Shown in pieces: positions 26,847-35,299 of a stretch of DNA of 64,000 nucleotides (position 1 is its first letter; every line of letters starts with the position of its first letter). The notes beneath the pieces are model-generated. The model had not been told where the DNA came from, made no database searches, and worked only from the letters and a program-made list of their open reading frames with translations. Origin of the DNA: Rufibacter psychrotolerans. GTDB taxonomy: Bacteria > Bacteroidota > Bacteroidia > Cytophagales > Hymenobacteraceae. Position numbers and translations under genes: made by a program. The DNA is taken from assembly GCF_016924645.1 (NCBI RefSeq), contig NZ_JAFFJV010000023.1:49027-113026 (forward strand). Reading direction: 5' to 3'.

Positions 26847-28478
26847 ATGAAGAGAATTTTATCTGCGTTTTTAGCGTTTATTCTGGCATTCCTGTTGGGC
26901 GCGCCGGCCGCCTGGGCCGCCTTGAGCCTATCGCCCATCTTCGGTTCAGACATGGTGCTGCAGCGGGGTACCGCGGTTCCGGTGTTTGGCACGGCCACCG
27001 CGGGAGCCACCGTTAGCGTGCAGTTCCTGGGGCAGAACAAGTCTGGCGTGGCCGATGCCGGCGGCAAGTGGCGGATTGACCTGGCCAGCATGTCGGCCAG
27101 CGCGGCCCCCAGTTCCATGACCATCACCTCTGGAAGTGAAACGGTGACCCTGACCGGGGTACAGGTGGGCGAAGTGTGGCTGTGCAGTGGTCAGTCTAAC
27201 ATGGGCTGGTCCCTGTCCAATGCCAACAACAGCGCCGCCACCATTGCCGATGCGGGCAACCACAACATCCGCCTGTTCCGCATGACGGCGGGCAACGGGC
27301 CCGCCACCACCACCTGGAAAGTGTCCAACTCCAGCACGGTGGCCAATTTTTCGGCAGTAGGGTACTGGATGGGACTGGAACTCTCCCAATGGATGGGGAA
27401 CGTGCCCATTGGTTTGATTCAGGCCACCCACGACGGAACCGCCATTGACCAGTGGCAACACACCAGCGGCGGAGTGGGCACCGACTATGACGCCATGGTG
27501 AAGGCCATTCAGCCGTTTGCCGTGAAGGGAGTGGCGTGGTACCAGGGCGAAAGCAACGGCGGCGACACCGGGTATAGAGCCAAACTGACCAACCTGGTGC
27601 GGGAGTGGCGGGCCGACTGGGGCCAGGCCAACCTTCCGTTCGGCATCATTCAGCTGGCGTACCGCTCCGGCTGGAATGCCGCCCGCAATGCCCAACTGGA
27701 GGTCGCCGACTCTGAGCCAAACTGTTTTCTGGTGGTCATCAGAGACCTGCCGGGAGGCTCCCTGCACCCCACTGAAAAGAAGCCGGTGGGCATCAGAACT
27801 GCCATTGGGGCCCGGGGCCTGGTGTACGGCGACAACATCCCGTACTCGGCTCCCGTGCGCGACATTCCTACTTCCTACGTGTCGGGGAATAAGGTCATCC
27901 TGCACTGGAAACACCTGGGCAACGGCCTCTTCACCGACAATGGGCTGGCGCCCGGCGAGTTTAAAGTAGCCGACGCCAATGGCCGGTTCCAGACGGCCAC
28001 GGCGGTCATTGTGGGCAACACGGTAGAGGTATCCAACCCCAAAGTAGCCAAACCCGCCATGGTACAGTACTCCTACAGCAGCGTGGGGAACCTGTACAGC
28101 CGCGTGAGCATCCCCACTGAGGGCGGCAACGTCATTGTAAACCGGCTGAAGGTATCTGAGTTCCAGATCAGCGTGGCGCCGCTGGCGGCGGCCACTTCCT
28201 CCCCGGCTTCTGCCGCTACCGAGCTGGCTTCTTCCCGTCCGGCCGTTTTCCCTAACCCCGCCGCCAACGGGCAGTTCAGCATCCGCCTGGGCGATCAGGA
28301 AACCTCGGGTAACTTGTCTGTTCAGGTAGTGGATCTGCTGGGAAGAACCGTGTACCGGCAAGAGGTGAAAGCCGCCACCGAGATTCAGGTAAACAGCCAC
28401 CTGAGACCGGGCAACTACCTGCTGCAGGTGAGAGACCATGCCAAGGTGCTGACCAACCAACAGCTGGTCATTCAATAA
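26847..28478 (+). CDS. Sialate O-acetylesterase-family esterase with T9SS sorting domain
   Basis: 543 residues. Signal peptide 1-25, then a beta-sandwich (MVLQRGTAVPVFGTA), then an SGNH-type esterase domain. The nucleophile block is CSGQSNM (Ser117), with a second block GVAWYQGESNGG and the loop SLHPTEKKPVGIR. The family removes acetyl groups from sialic acid or xylan. The C-terminal 80 residues (VFPNPAANGQFSIRL up to the end) are a type A T9SS sorting domain, so the enzyme is exported through the outer membrane. The next gene is a GH10 xylanase, which makes acetyl-xylan the more likely substrate than sialic acid. A terminator follows at 28496. Confidence 0.9.
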   Translation: MKRILSAFLAFILAFLLGAPAAWAALSLSPIFGSDMVLQRGTAVPVFGTATAGATVSVQFLGQNKSGVADAGGKWRIDLASMSASAAPSSMTITSGSETVTLTGVQVGEVWLCSGQSNMGWSLSNANNSAATIADAGNHNIRLFRMTAGNGPATTTWKVSNSSTVANFSAVGYWMGLELSQWMGNVPIGLIQATHDGTAIDQWQHTSGGVGTDYDAMVKAIQPFAVKGVAWYQGESNGGDTGYRAKLTNLVREWRADWGQANLPFGIIQLAYRSGWNAARNAQLEVADSEPNCFLVVIRDLPGGSLHPTEKKPVGIRTAIGARGLVYGDNIPYSAPVRDIPTSYVSGNKVILHWKHLGNGLFTDNGLAPGEFKVADANGRFQTATAVIVGNTVEVSNPKVAKPAMVQYSYSSVGNLYSRVSIPTEGGNVIVNRLKVSEFQISVAPLAAATSSPASAATELASSRPAVFPNPAANGQFSIRLGDQETSGNLSVQVVDLLGRTVYRQEVKAATEIQVNSHLRPGNYLLQVRDHAKVLTNQQLVIQ

Positions 28479-28495
28479 AGCTGACGTGCCCGGTC

Positions 28496-28537
28496 AAAGC
28501 AGGAAGCTACCCGGGAGCCCTGGTAGCTTCCTGCTTT
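28496..28537. terminator. Rho-independent terminator after the esterase gene
   Basis: Perfect 16-bp stem AAAGCAGGAAGCTACC / GGTAGCTTCCTGCTTT with a 10-base loop, 18 bp after the stop. It separates the esterase and xylanase transcripts. Confidence 0.85.
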
Positions 28538-28665
28538 CCTTTGATTGTAAGTTTCTCTGGTTCAGCCCTAAAAATTTACGCTAACGTTGGCATTTTGGTA
28601 GCCAAGCTATAGTCCTTTTGAGTATATTCAGGCTAAAACCAGCTCTTAAACTTCAGCCTTTTTCC

Positions 28666-30249
28666 ATGACAAAACCTTTACTCTCTCTTTTGCTGTTGGT
28701 GCTTACCCTACTGTCGTTTCAGGCGCAGGGGCAGAACAACACCCCGCCTTCGTGCGTGATCACGGCGCCGCACAACAACGCCTACTTCCAGGCCGGCAAG
28801 GCTATGACCATTCAGGTGTACGCCGCAGACATCGGGGGCAGCTTCGCCGACGGCACCGTGACCAAGGTGGAGTTCTTTAACGGGCCCGCCAAACTCGGCG
28901 AAGCCACTACCGGCACCAACCACACCTTCTCGTTTGTGTGGGCCCCGCTGAGCGAGGGCACCTACACCCTTACCGCCAAGGCCACCGACAACCAGAATAC
29001 GGTGAGCACCTCGGCGGGAGTGATGGTCACCGTGGGCAGCGCACCGGCCACCAGCCACGGCCTCAGTGCCTGCAAGGGCAAGTACCTGGGCAACATCATT
29101 GCCGGCAACGTGCCCACCAACTACCTGCCGCTCTGGAACGGGGTAACCGCCGAGAACAACACCAAGTGGGGCGTGGTGGAAGCTACCCGCGACGTGATGA
29201 ACTGGAACGGGGCCAACCTGGCCTACAACCACGCCAAGAACAACCACCTCATGTTCCGGTACCATGCCTTTGCCTGGGGCAGCCAGTTCCCCGGTTGGGC
29301 CATCAACAGCCGCAATACCCTGCTCCTCACTCCCGCCGAGTTCCAGGAAGAGATGGAGGAGTACATTGCCGCGGTGGCCGCCCAGTACCCCACCGGCATT
29401 GACCAGATTGATGTGCTGAACGAAAACCTGCGGACCCACGCCCCGGCCACGCAGGCGTTCAAGACCGGCCTGGGCGGCGCGGGCGCCACCGGCCACGACT
29501 GGATCATCTGGTTGTTCACCAAAGCCCGCCAGTACTTCCCCAACTCCAAACTGATCCTGAACGACTACGGCCTGGAGAACGACCAGCCGGCCATCAATGA
29601 GCAGCTGCAGATTATTAAGCTCCTGCGGGACCGCAACCTCATTGACGGCTTTGGCACCCAAGCGCACGAGTTCAACATTAACACACTCACGGCCACCCAG
29701 CTGAAAAACGCCCTTGACCTGATGGACAACGCCGGGGTGCCCATCTACGTCACCGAACTGGACATTTCCGGCGACGACAACCTCCAGAAAACCCGGTATG
29801 AGACCCTGTTCCCGGTGTACTGGCAGCACCCGGCCGTGGCGGGCATCACCCTCTGGGGGTATGAGTCGGGTAGAACCTGGAAAGCCAACACAAACCTGCT
29901 CACCTCCGGCGGCTTTGACCGTCCGGCCATGACCTGGCTGCGGCAGTACCTGGCCGGCCGGCCCGATGTTGGCTTTCCGTTCTGCACCCAGGAGTCTACC
30001 GTAACAGGAATAGACGATGAGGTAAACGCGGTATCGGCCTCGGTGTATCCCAACCCTGCGCACCAGGAATTTACCTTTAAACTAGCGGGCCGCTTCAGCT
30101 ACCAGGTGTACAGCAGCACCGGCGCCCTGGTGGAAGCCGGCACCGCCACCGACCAGGCCAAGCTGGGCCAGGCCCTGGGCAAGGGAATCTACGTGCTTAA
30201 GGTGAGCCAGCGCGAGACGGTGAAAACGTTCCGGCTTGTCAAACAATAA
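28666..30249 (+). CDS. GH10 endo-beta-1,4-xylanase with Ig-like and T9SS sorting domains
   Basis: 527 residues from the ATG at 28666, chosen because the signal peptide (MTKPLLSLLLLVLTLLSFQA) starts there; an upstream in-frame TTG would add 16 residues. Residues about 28-125 are a bacterial Ig-like domain (VTKVEFFNGPAKLGEATTGT). Residues about 130-440 are GH10: KWGVVEATRDVMNWNGANL, acid/base Glu253 in DVLNENLRTH, nucleophile Glu364 in YVTELDISGDD, and ITLWGYESGRTW. The C-terminus from VYPNPAHQEFTFKL is a T9SS sorting tail. It hydrolyses xylan outside the cell, together with the upstream esterase. A strong terminator follows. Confidence 0.95.
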   Translation: MTKPLLSLLLLVLTLLSFQAQGQNNTPPSCVITAPHNNAYFQAGKAMTIQVYAADIGGSFADGTVTKVEFFNGPAKLGEATTGTNHTFSFVWAPLSEGTYTLTAKATDNQNTVSTSAGVMVTVGSAPATSHGLSACKGKYLGNIIAGNVPTNYLPLWNGVTAENNTKWGVVEATRDVMNWNGANLAYNHAKNNHLMFRYHAFAWGSQFPGWAINSRNTLLLTPAEFQEEMEEYIAAVAAQYPTGIDQIDVLNENLRTHAPATQAFKTGLGGAGATGHDWIIWLFTKARQYFPNSKLILNDYGLENDQPAINEQLQIIKLLRDRNLIDGFGTQAHEFNINTLTATQLKNALDLMDNAGVPIYVTELDISGDDNLQKTRYETLFPVYWQHPAVAGITLWGYESGRTWKANTNLLTSGGFDRPAMTWLRQYLAGRPDVGFPFCTQESTVTGIDDEVNAVSASVYPNPAHQEFTFKLAGRFSYQVYSSTGALVEAGTATDQAKLGQALGKGIYVLKVSQRETVKTFRLVKQ

Positions 30250-30290
30250 CCCTAGCCCCGTAACCCGAACAGGCACCTTTTCCCTTTCCT

Positions 30291-30332
30291 AAAACAAGAC
30301 TCCCCGGCAGACCTGCCGGGGAGTCTTGTTTT
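30291..30332. terminator. Rho-independent terminator after the xylanase gene
   Basis: Perfect 20-bp stem (AAAACAAGACTCCCCGGCAG with its reverse complement) and a 2-base loop, ending in a T-tract, 42 bp after the stop. Confidence 0.92.
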
Positions 30333-30729
30333 TGAGCTATCTTTCGCCAAATGGCCCCAAAACAGAATCTATCATTTCCTGGCTCATCACCTGTTCCTCT
30401 GATGGTAGCTTGCTGGCTTGGTCTTGCGCATTCTCCCACCGGCTCGGCCCCAAACCTGGCCAAACAGGAAAGCGCACTGGAATAATACTATTTTAAACAG
30501 GGTTTATACGCCCCTTGAAAGCGGCCGCGTATAGGGGTTAATTCTGCTAAAACAGGCAAAAAACAGGATAGGGCTGCACTTCTTCGGGCGCAGGAAGACA
30601 AGGGCAAGAAACCTCAAAATTTTTCTATCTCATTCTCAGGCACATCTACTTTGTTGCGCTAAAAACATAGCCGTTTCTGTATATTAATCGTATACAGCAG
30701 CATACGTGCATCTTATAACATCTTTCCCC

Positions 30730-31215
30730 ATGAATTTCACATCCAGCAGAGTTGAAGACATCTTGTTTGATGCCGCGCGCAAAGGCGACGTGGTGACCAT
30801 CCAAGAAATGATCGCCGAGGGCGCCGACATCAACGCGCAGAACGGTCGTGGTTTTACTCCCCTGATCCTGGCCTCCTATGAGGGCCATTATGAAGCCACC
30901 AAAGCGCTTCTAGACGCTGGGGCCGACGTAAACATGCAGGACTACAGCGGTAACACGGCCCTGATGGGACTTTGCTTCAAAGGCTACGCCGATATTGCCG
31001 AACTGCTGATTGAGCGCGGCGCCGACCTCAACCTCCAGAACAACAGCGGCGGCACCGCCCTCATGTTTGCCACCATGTTTGGCCGCCACGAACTGGTGAA
31101 ACTGGTGGCCGCACACGGGGCCGACCAGCACATCAGGGACAGCCGCGGCCTCACCGCCCTGGAGATGGCCGAGAAGATTGGCAATGAGGAAGCCCTCAAA
31201 GTGCTCCATTACTAA
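30730..31215 (+). CDS. Ankyrin-repeat protein
   Basis: 161 residues from the ATG at 30730; an ATG at 30706 would add eight. Four ankyrin repeats are visible (GRGFTPLILASYEGHYEATK, SGNTALMGLCFKGYADIAEL, SGGTALMFATMFGRHELVKL, then RGLTALEMAEKIGNEEALK). No signal peptide. It is a cytosolic protein-protein interaction module. The 480-bp gap upstream (30250-30729) holds the xylanase terminator and otherwise nothing I can support. Confidence 0.92.
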   Translation: MNFTSSRVEDILFDAARKGDVVTIQEMIAEGADINAQNGRGFTPLILASYEGHYEATKALLDAGADVNMQDYSGNTALMGLCFKGYADIAELLIERGADLNLQNNSGGTALMFATMFGRHELVKLVAAHGADQHIRDSRGLTALEMAEKIGNEEALKVLHY

Positions 31216-31298
31216 GCCGGCAACAGCCGGTTCTGTGCCTGCGCTTTGCCCCGGTGCACCTCTGTAGCAGGTTTTCCTGGTCAGGAACCCAACCTTAC

Positions 31299-31359
31299 CG
31301 CCCCTGCCGAAAAGGAGTTGTTTTCCCCAAAACAGCCCCTTTTCGGCAGGGGCGTTTTT
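31299..31359. terminator. Terminator hairpin after the ankyrin gene
   Basis: 17-bp stem CGCCCCTGCCGAAAAGG paired with CCTTTTCGGCAGGGGCG, loop containing a piece of the dispersed palindrome (TTTTCCCCAAAACAGCC), then a T-tract. Confidence 0.85.
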
Positions 31360-31445
31360 GGGATGATCTTTTCCTGGGGAAACAAAGCACGGGCAGTGGA
31401 ACAGCGGTGTTTTCCATATCAGGAACATCTCCAAACGCTCACATA

Positions 31446-31497
31446 AAACGCCTGTTTTGGCCCCGTTTTGTCTGAAACGGGGCCAAAACAGGCGTTT
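31446..31497. terminator. Perfect 23-bp inverted repeat, bidirectional terminator
   Basis: 23-bp perfect stem, 31446-31468 with 31475-31497, 6-base loop TGTCTG. The stem contains the family core GTTTTGGCCCCGTTT, so this is the most symmetrical member of the dispersed palindrome family. It lies between convergent genes (ankyrin on plus, barrel protein on minus). Confidence 0.8.
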
Positions 31498-31743
31498 CCA
31501 TCATAGGGCTGTGAAGCGAAGCACACCGGTTAGCGCCCCAACTGCCCCAGCTGTGTTTGAGACACATCTGAGGGCAGGCTCCTTACCGGAAAAAATGAAC
31601 TGCGGAGGCGAGGGACTTAAACGGTAGCTTTCCTGCACAGGTCCTGCTTCCAGAGCATCACAAACCAGTTCATTGCGCAACATCAACTTACGGGACTACG
31701 CCCGTGTCGCGGCCCTACGCAGCGTTATCCCCCGCCCTGGGGC

Positions 31744-32352
31744 TCAAGGCTCACGGTTCGCCCGGGAGGGCAGGTAAATCTGCAGCCCCAGCCCCAGTGA
31801 CAAGCCGGTACTCCCCGAGGTGCCCGATCCCACGTCAATGTTGGCGTGGCTGCGCACCAGGTTAAGGGTCCCCTCCAGTGAGACGTTGGTGGCCACAAAG
31901 TGGGCGTACCCGGCCCTTACCCCATACACCGTAGAAAAGAACCGGTCGCCCTCAACGTCTTCCAGGTTGCTGCCGGCAAACCCCACCAGGGCCTCCCCGA
32001 ACCAGCGGTGCGTGGGGGCGGCTCCCTCAGGGAAATAGTACCGGATGAAAGGTGTTAAGCCGTAACTCACAAACTCGCCGCCGTCAAAGATCTCGGCCGC
32101 CAGCTGTACCTGGGTACCTATGGCCGCGTTGTCGCTGATGAAAAAGCCCGCCCTAGGTTCCAGCTCAAAGCTGAAGGTCTCAGACTTGAAGTTGTGCCCG
32201 ATTGATCCAATACCGGCCCCAATGAGCCAGTTCCCCTTCCTGACGGAAGAATTCGCCACCGGCGCGGTACTTTGCGGCCGGGAAATGGTCTGGCCCATGG
32301 TCTCTACCACCACCGCCACTACCAATACAAGGGTGAGTACAGATTGTTTCAT
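31744..32352 (-). CDS. Outer-membrane beta-barrel protein
   Basis: 202 residues from the ATG at 32352, where the signal peptide begins (MKQSVLTLVLVVAVVVETMG). The mature part alternates short amphipathic strands (LIGAGIGSIGHNFKSETFSF, ELEPRAGFFISDNAAIGTQV) and ends with LGLGLQIYLP, as expected for an eight-stranded OmpA/OprF-type barrel. No periplasmic domain is fused. The function is unknown. Confidence 0.85.
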   Translation of the reverse strand: MKQSVLTLVLVVAVVVETMGQTISRPQSTAPVANSSVRKGNWLIGAGIGSIGHNFKSETFSFELEPRAGFFISDNAAIGTQVQLAAEIFDGGEFVSYGLTPFIRYYFPEGAAPTHRWFGEALVGFAGSNLEDVEGDRFFSTVYGVRAGYAHFVATNVSLEGTLNLVRSHANIDVGSGTSGSTGLSLGLGLQIYLPSRANREP

Positions 32353-32592
32353 AATTTTGCCTTTAAATTGTACCATATTATTTGCAACGAGTTCATTTTC
32401 ATTTAGTTGGTGGTTTCTTAAAATAGATTCAAAAAGAACCTATGTAAATAAAATTGTACCCTGCAAAGAACCAATTCCTGAAAAGACCACTGTTCAAACC
32501 TCCGGGAAGTCTGTGCCATGGCTTGCTCTACCTCTGAGGCAACTTTGGAGCAGAAACGACAACTCTATCCTTTGGCTCGGTTCTACCCGGTT

Positions 32593-32816
32593 CCCTCCAA
32601 CTCCCTCGCTCGCCTCTGGCGAGTGTGAGCAATGGGGCGGCGTCTCGCCGCCGGGCAGGAATGCAGCAATGTTGATAAGCTTCTGCTACAAGGTGCATTA
32701 TCTGTTTTAGAGCTATTTTTGCGAAATCAGGCCTAAAGCGCGTAGCCCCGCAACGCGGCCAGAGGCCGCCCGATAGCGCACACTCGCCGGAGGCGAGCGA
32801 GGAAAGAGAGGGAGGT
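32593..32816. repeat. Inverted-repeat element of about 220 bp (MITE-like or palindromic unit)
   Basis: A 23-bp segment at 32605-32627 (core CTCGCTCGCC) returns inverted at 32779-32801 with one mismatch, and weaker match continues outwards on both sides. Inside are two more GC hairpins and one copy of the dispersed palindrome at 32702-32740. No gene is seen. It fills most of the 680-bp gap 32353-33034. Confidence 0.5.
32702..32740. repeat. Dispersed intergenic palindrome, copy 8
   Basis: Copy CTGTTTTAGAGCTATTTTT then GCGAAATCAGGCCTAAAG, nested in the inverted-repeat element. Confidence 0.5.
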
Positions 32817-33034
32817 TTTAAGTTTCACCGGGCGTTTGCAGCGGCATTCCAGTTGCCAGTTTCCACCGTTCATGACTAGGCAAAGGGGTAAGGCAGGACT
32901 AAGCGGCGGTAAGGCTATACCCGCAGGGCAACCATAAGTTGTAGAATAATCTACCTAAGCGTAGGCACCCTCCGCCGATTACTGGAGCCAAAAAGCGAGG
33001 CAGAGATAGGGTTGGTGAGGGGGCCGGTAAGGGG

Positions 33035-34369
33035 TCAGATGACGGTTTTGTGCGTGATGGTCTGGGTGATGGGAATGTTTTCCTGTTTCTTCCCGATGAT
33101 GAGGCGGTTGCCGGAGTCATAGGTGAAGTAGTTCCAGAACCAGTTGGTCATGACCACCAGCCGGTTGCGGAAGCCCACAATGGAAACCAGGTGAATGAAC
33201 ATCCAGATGAGCCAGGCCACGAAGCCCTGCGCCTTGATCTCCCGGTTGAACAGTTTCAGGTCGGCAACGGCTTTGTTGCGGCCTATGGTGGCCATGGCGC
33301 CCTGGTCTTTGTACACGAAGGGCTGCATGGGCCGGCCGGCCAGGAACTGCACCAGGTTCTTGCCCAGGTGCCGCCCTTGCTGCAGGGCGGGCTGGGCCAG
33401 CATGGGGTGCCCCTGCGGGTAGGCGGGCGTCACCATGGCGGCCACATCGCCCAGGGCGAAGACGTTGTCATAGCCGGCCACCCGGTGGAACTCGTCTACC
33501 TGCAGGCGGTTGCCGCGCAGCAGGCTCTCGGGGCGGAGGCCTGGCACGGGGTTCCCGGTGACGCCCGCCGCCCAGATAAGGGTGCGCGTGATCAGGGTTT
33601 CGCCGGTGTCCAGGGTCACGGTGTAGCCGTCATATGATTTTACCCGGCGGTTGAGCATCACGTCTACGCCCATCTCCCGCAGAAACGCCAATGACTTTTC
33701 TGAGGCTTCCTTTGACATGCCCTTCAGCAGTTCTCCCCCACTCTGGATCAGGTGAATGTCCATGGACTTGAAATCCAGTTCGGGATAGTCTTTGGGGAAC
33801 ACGTGCCGCCGCAGTTCGCTCAGGGCGCCGGCCAGTTCCACGCCAGTGGCCCCGCCGCCCACTATCACGTAGTCCATGAGACTGTTGAGCTGCTCTTCAT
33901 CGTCCAGTTGCAGAGCCTTCTCAAAATTGTCCAGGATGGTGTTGCGCAGGCTGAGGGCATCGTCAATGCTCTTCATGGCAATGGCGTTTTGGGCCATCTG
34001 CGCGTCACCGAAGTAGTTGGTGGTGGCGCCCGTGGCAATCACCAGAAAGTCATACCGAATGAGGCCAATGCTGGTTTCCACCAGTTGCCGGGCGGTGTCT
34101 ACGCGCTGCACCTCGGCCATCCGGAAATAGAAGTTCTTCTGGCGTTCAAACACCTTCCGGAACGGGTGCACAATGGCATCGGCCTCTACCCCGGCAGTGG
34201 CCACCTGGTACATGAGCGGCTGAAAGGTGTGGTAGTTCTGCTTGTCAATAAGGATCACCTGCAGGTCTGCCTGGCTCAACGATTTCACCAGCTCCAGTCC
34301 GGCGAAGCCGCCTCCAATGATCACCACCTTGGGCTTGCCGGTAGAGGCAATGCGCGCGTATTGTCCCAT
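33035..34369 (-). CDS. ndh: Type II NADH:quinone oxidoreductase (NDH-2)
   Basis: 444 residues. N-terminal FAD-binding Rossmann motif VVIIGGGFAGLELVKSL, the quinone-site-type segment YHTFQPLMYQVATAGVE, a second GxGxxG for NADH (VIVGGGATGVELAGAL), and a C-terminal segment with a hydrophobic stretch (GFVAWLIWMFIHLVSIVGF) that attaches it to the membrane. It passes electrons from NADH to menaquinone without proton pumping. It is transcribed on the minus strand downstream of wrbA, 101 bp away, with two hairpins between. Confidence 0.93.
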   Translation of the reverse strand: MGQYARIASTGKPKVVIIGGGFAGLELVKSLSQADLQVILIDKQNYHTFQPLMYQVATAGVEADAIVHPFRKVFERQKNFYFRMAEVQRVDTARQLVETSIGLIRYDFLVIATGATTNYFGDAQMAQNAIAMKSIDDALSLRNTILDNFEKALQLDDEEQLNSLMDYVIVGGGATGVELAGALSELRRHVFPKDYPELDFKSMDIHLIQSGGELLKGMSKEASEKSLAFLREMGVDVMLNRRVKSYDGYTVTLDTGETLITRTLIWAAGVTGNPVPGLRPESLLRGNRLQVDEFHRVAGYDNVFALGDVAAMVTPAYPQGHPMLAQPALQQGRHLGKNLVQFLAGRPMQPFVYKDQGAMATIGRNKAVADLKLFNREIKAQGFVAWLIWMFIHLVSIVGFRNRLVVMTNWFWNYFTYDSGNRLIIGKKQENIPITQTITHKTVI

Positions 34370-34386
34370 GTCTGTGGGGTTATAGC

Positions 34387-34414
34387 CAGGAGTGGCCTTG
34401 GTAGACCACTCCTG
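34387..34414. promoter_or_regulatory. Inverted repeat just upstream of the NDH-2 gene
   Basis: CAGGAGTGG / CCACTCCTG, 9-bp arms with a 10-base spacer, 18 bp before the ATG. It could be an operator or part of a terminator. Function unknown. Confidence 0.4.
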
Positions 34415-34432
34415 ATTAACATAAAATACAAA

Positions 34433-34464
34433 CTAAGGACCTATTCAAGGAAACAGGTCCTTAG
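34433..34464. terminator. Hairpin after wrbA
   Basis: CTAAGGACCT / AGGTCCTTAG, 10-bp arms, 7 bp after the wrbA stop on the minus strand. No long T-tract. Confidence 0.55.
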
Positions 34465-34470
34465 CGGGGT

Positions 34471-35082
34471 TTAGCCTTTAAGGCCTTGTTTTACCCAGGA
34501 GGCCACCATCACGGTGCGCTTGGCCTGGTGCACCACGGCTACCCGGGCATCTTCCTTCAGGCCATCGGGCCCGGCGGTGACGCTGGTGCCGTACGGGTTA
34601 CCGCCCGCCCCGAAGATAACGGCATCGGTATAGCCCGGGGCGGCAATGATGGCTCCCCAGTGGAACATGGTGGTGTACAGGGCCAGCAGGGTAGCTTCCT
34701 GGCCGCCATGCGGGTTCTGGGCGCTGGTCATGGCGCTCACCACTTTGTTGGCCAGCTTGCCATGGAACCACAGTCCCCCGGTAGAGTCTATGAATTCTTT
34801 GAGTTGGGCGGGCACGTTGCCGTAGCGGGTGGGCATGCTGAAGATGATGGCATCGGCCCACTCCAGGTCGTCCAGGCTTACCTCGGGCACGCTCTGGGTA
34901 TTGTCCAGGTGGGCTCTCCAGGCAGGGTTGGAGTCAATGGCCTGCGGCGGGGCCAGTTCTTTCACCTTCAGGATTTTCACCTCGGCCCCGGCCTGCTCGG
35001 CTCCTTCGGCGGCCCATTTAGACAATTGGTAGTTGGTGCCGGTCTGGCTGTAGTAGATGATGGCCAATTTTACTTTTTCCAT
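34471..35082 (-). CDS. wrbA: NAD(P)H:quinone oxidoreductase, WrbA type
   Basis: 203 residues from the ATG at 35082; a longer frame starts at 35136 but the flavodoxin fold begins at MEKVKLAIIYYSQTGT. FMN phosphate loop YSQTGTNYQLSKWAAEG, FSMPTRYGNVPAQLKEFID, and the WrbA-typical AMTSAQNPHGGQEATLLALY, then GGNPYGTSV. The enzyme reduces quinones by two electrons and protects against redox cycling. The neighbour NDH-2 also uses quinone. Confidence 0.95.
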   Translation of the reverse strand: MEKVKLAIIYYSQTGTNYQLSKWAAEGAEQAGAEVKILKVKELAPPQAIDSNPAWRAHLDNTQSVPEVSLDDLEWADAIIFSMPTRYGNVPAQLKEFIDSTGGLWFHGKLANKVVSAMTSAQNPHGGQEATLLALYTTMFHWGAIIAAPGYTDAVIFGAGGNPYGTSVTAGPDGLKEDARVAVVHQAKRTVMVASWVKQGLKG

Positions 35083-35250
35083 AGCGTTTGGTATAGGATG
35101 AATGATAAGTTCAAGCGGCCCGGCAGCTAGGGCCACGGTCTGGCCTTTGCCTGGGGCAACGTACTCAAGGTTCTACGGGAGCAAGCCCCCACTGTTCACC
35201 AAGTAAGCAAGAAGCAGCCGCTGCCCCGGGTGGCCGGCTGCGGGGGAAGT

Positions 35251-35289
35251 GGTTTTGGGCCTGTTTTACACAAAACGGCCCTGAAACCG
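35251..35289. repeat. Dispersed intergenic palindrome, copy 9
   Basis: GGTTTTGGGCCTGTTTTAC then ACAAAACGGCCCTGAAACC, just after the stop of the YihY/BrkB gene that ends at 35300; placed as a terminator. Confidence 0.6.
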
Positions 35290-35299
35290 GGCGCAGGGC

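Noticed and set aside
26946..28475. 509-codon open frame on the minus strand
   Set aside because: Antisense to the esterase gene, which has catalytic motifs and a signal peptide.
28708..30063. 451-codon open frame on the minus strand
   Set aside because: Antisense to the GH10 xylanase; Gly/Val/His-rich mirror sequence.
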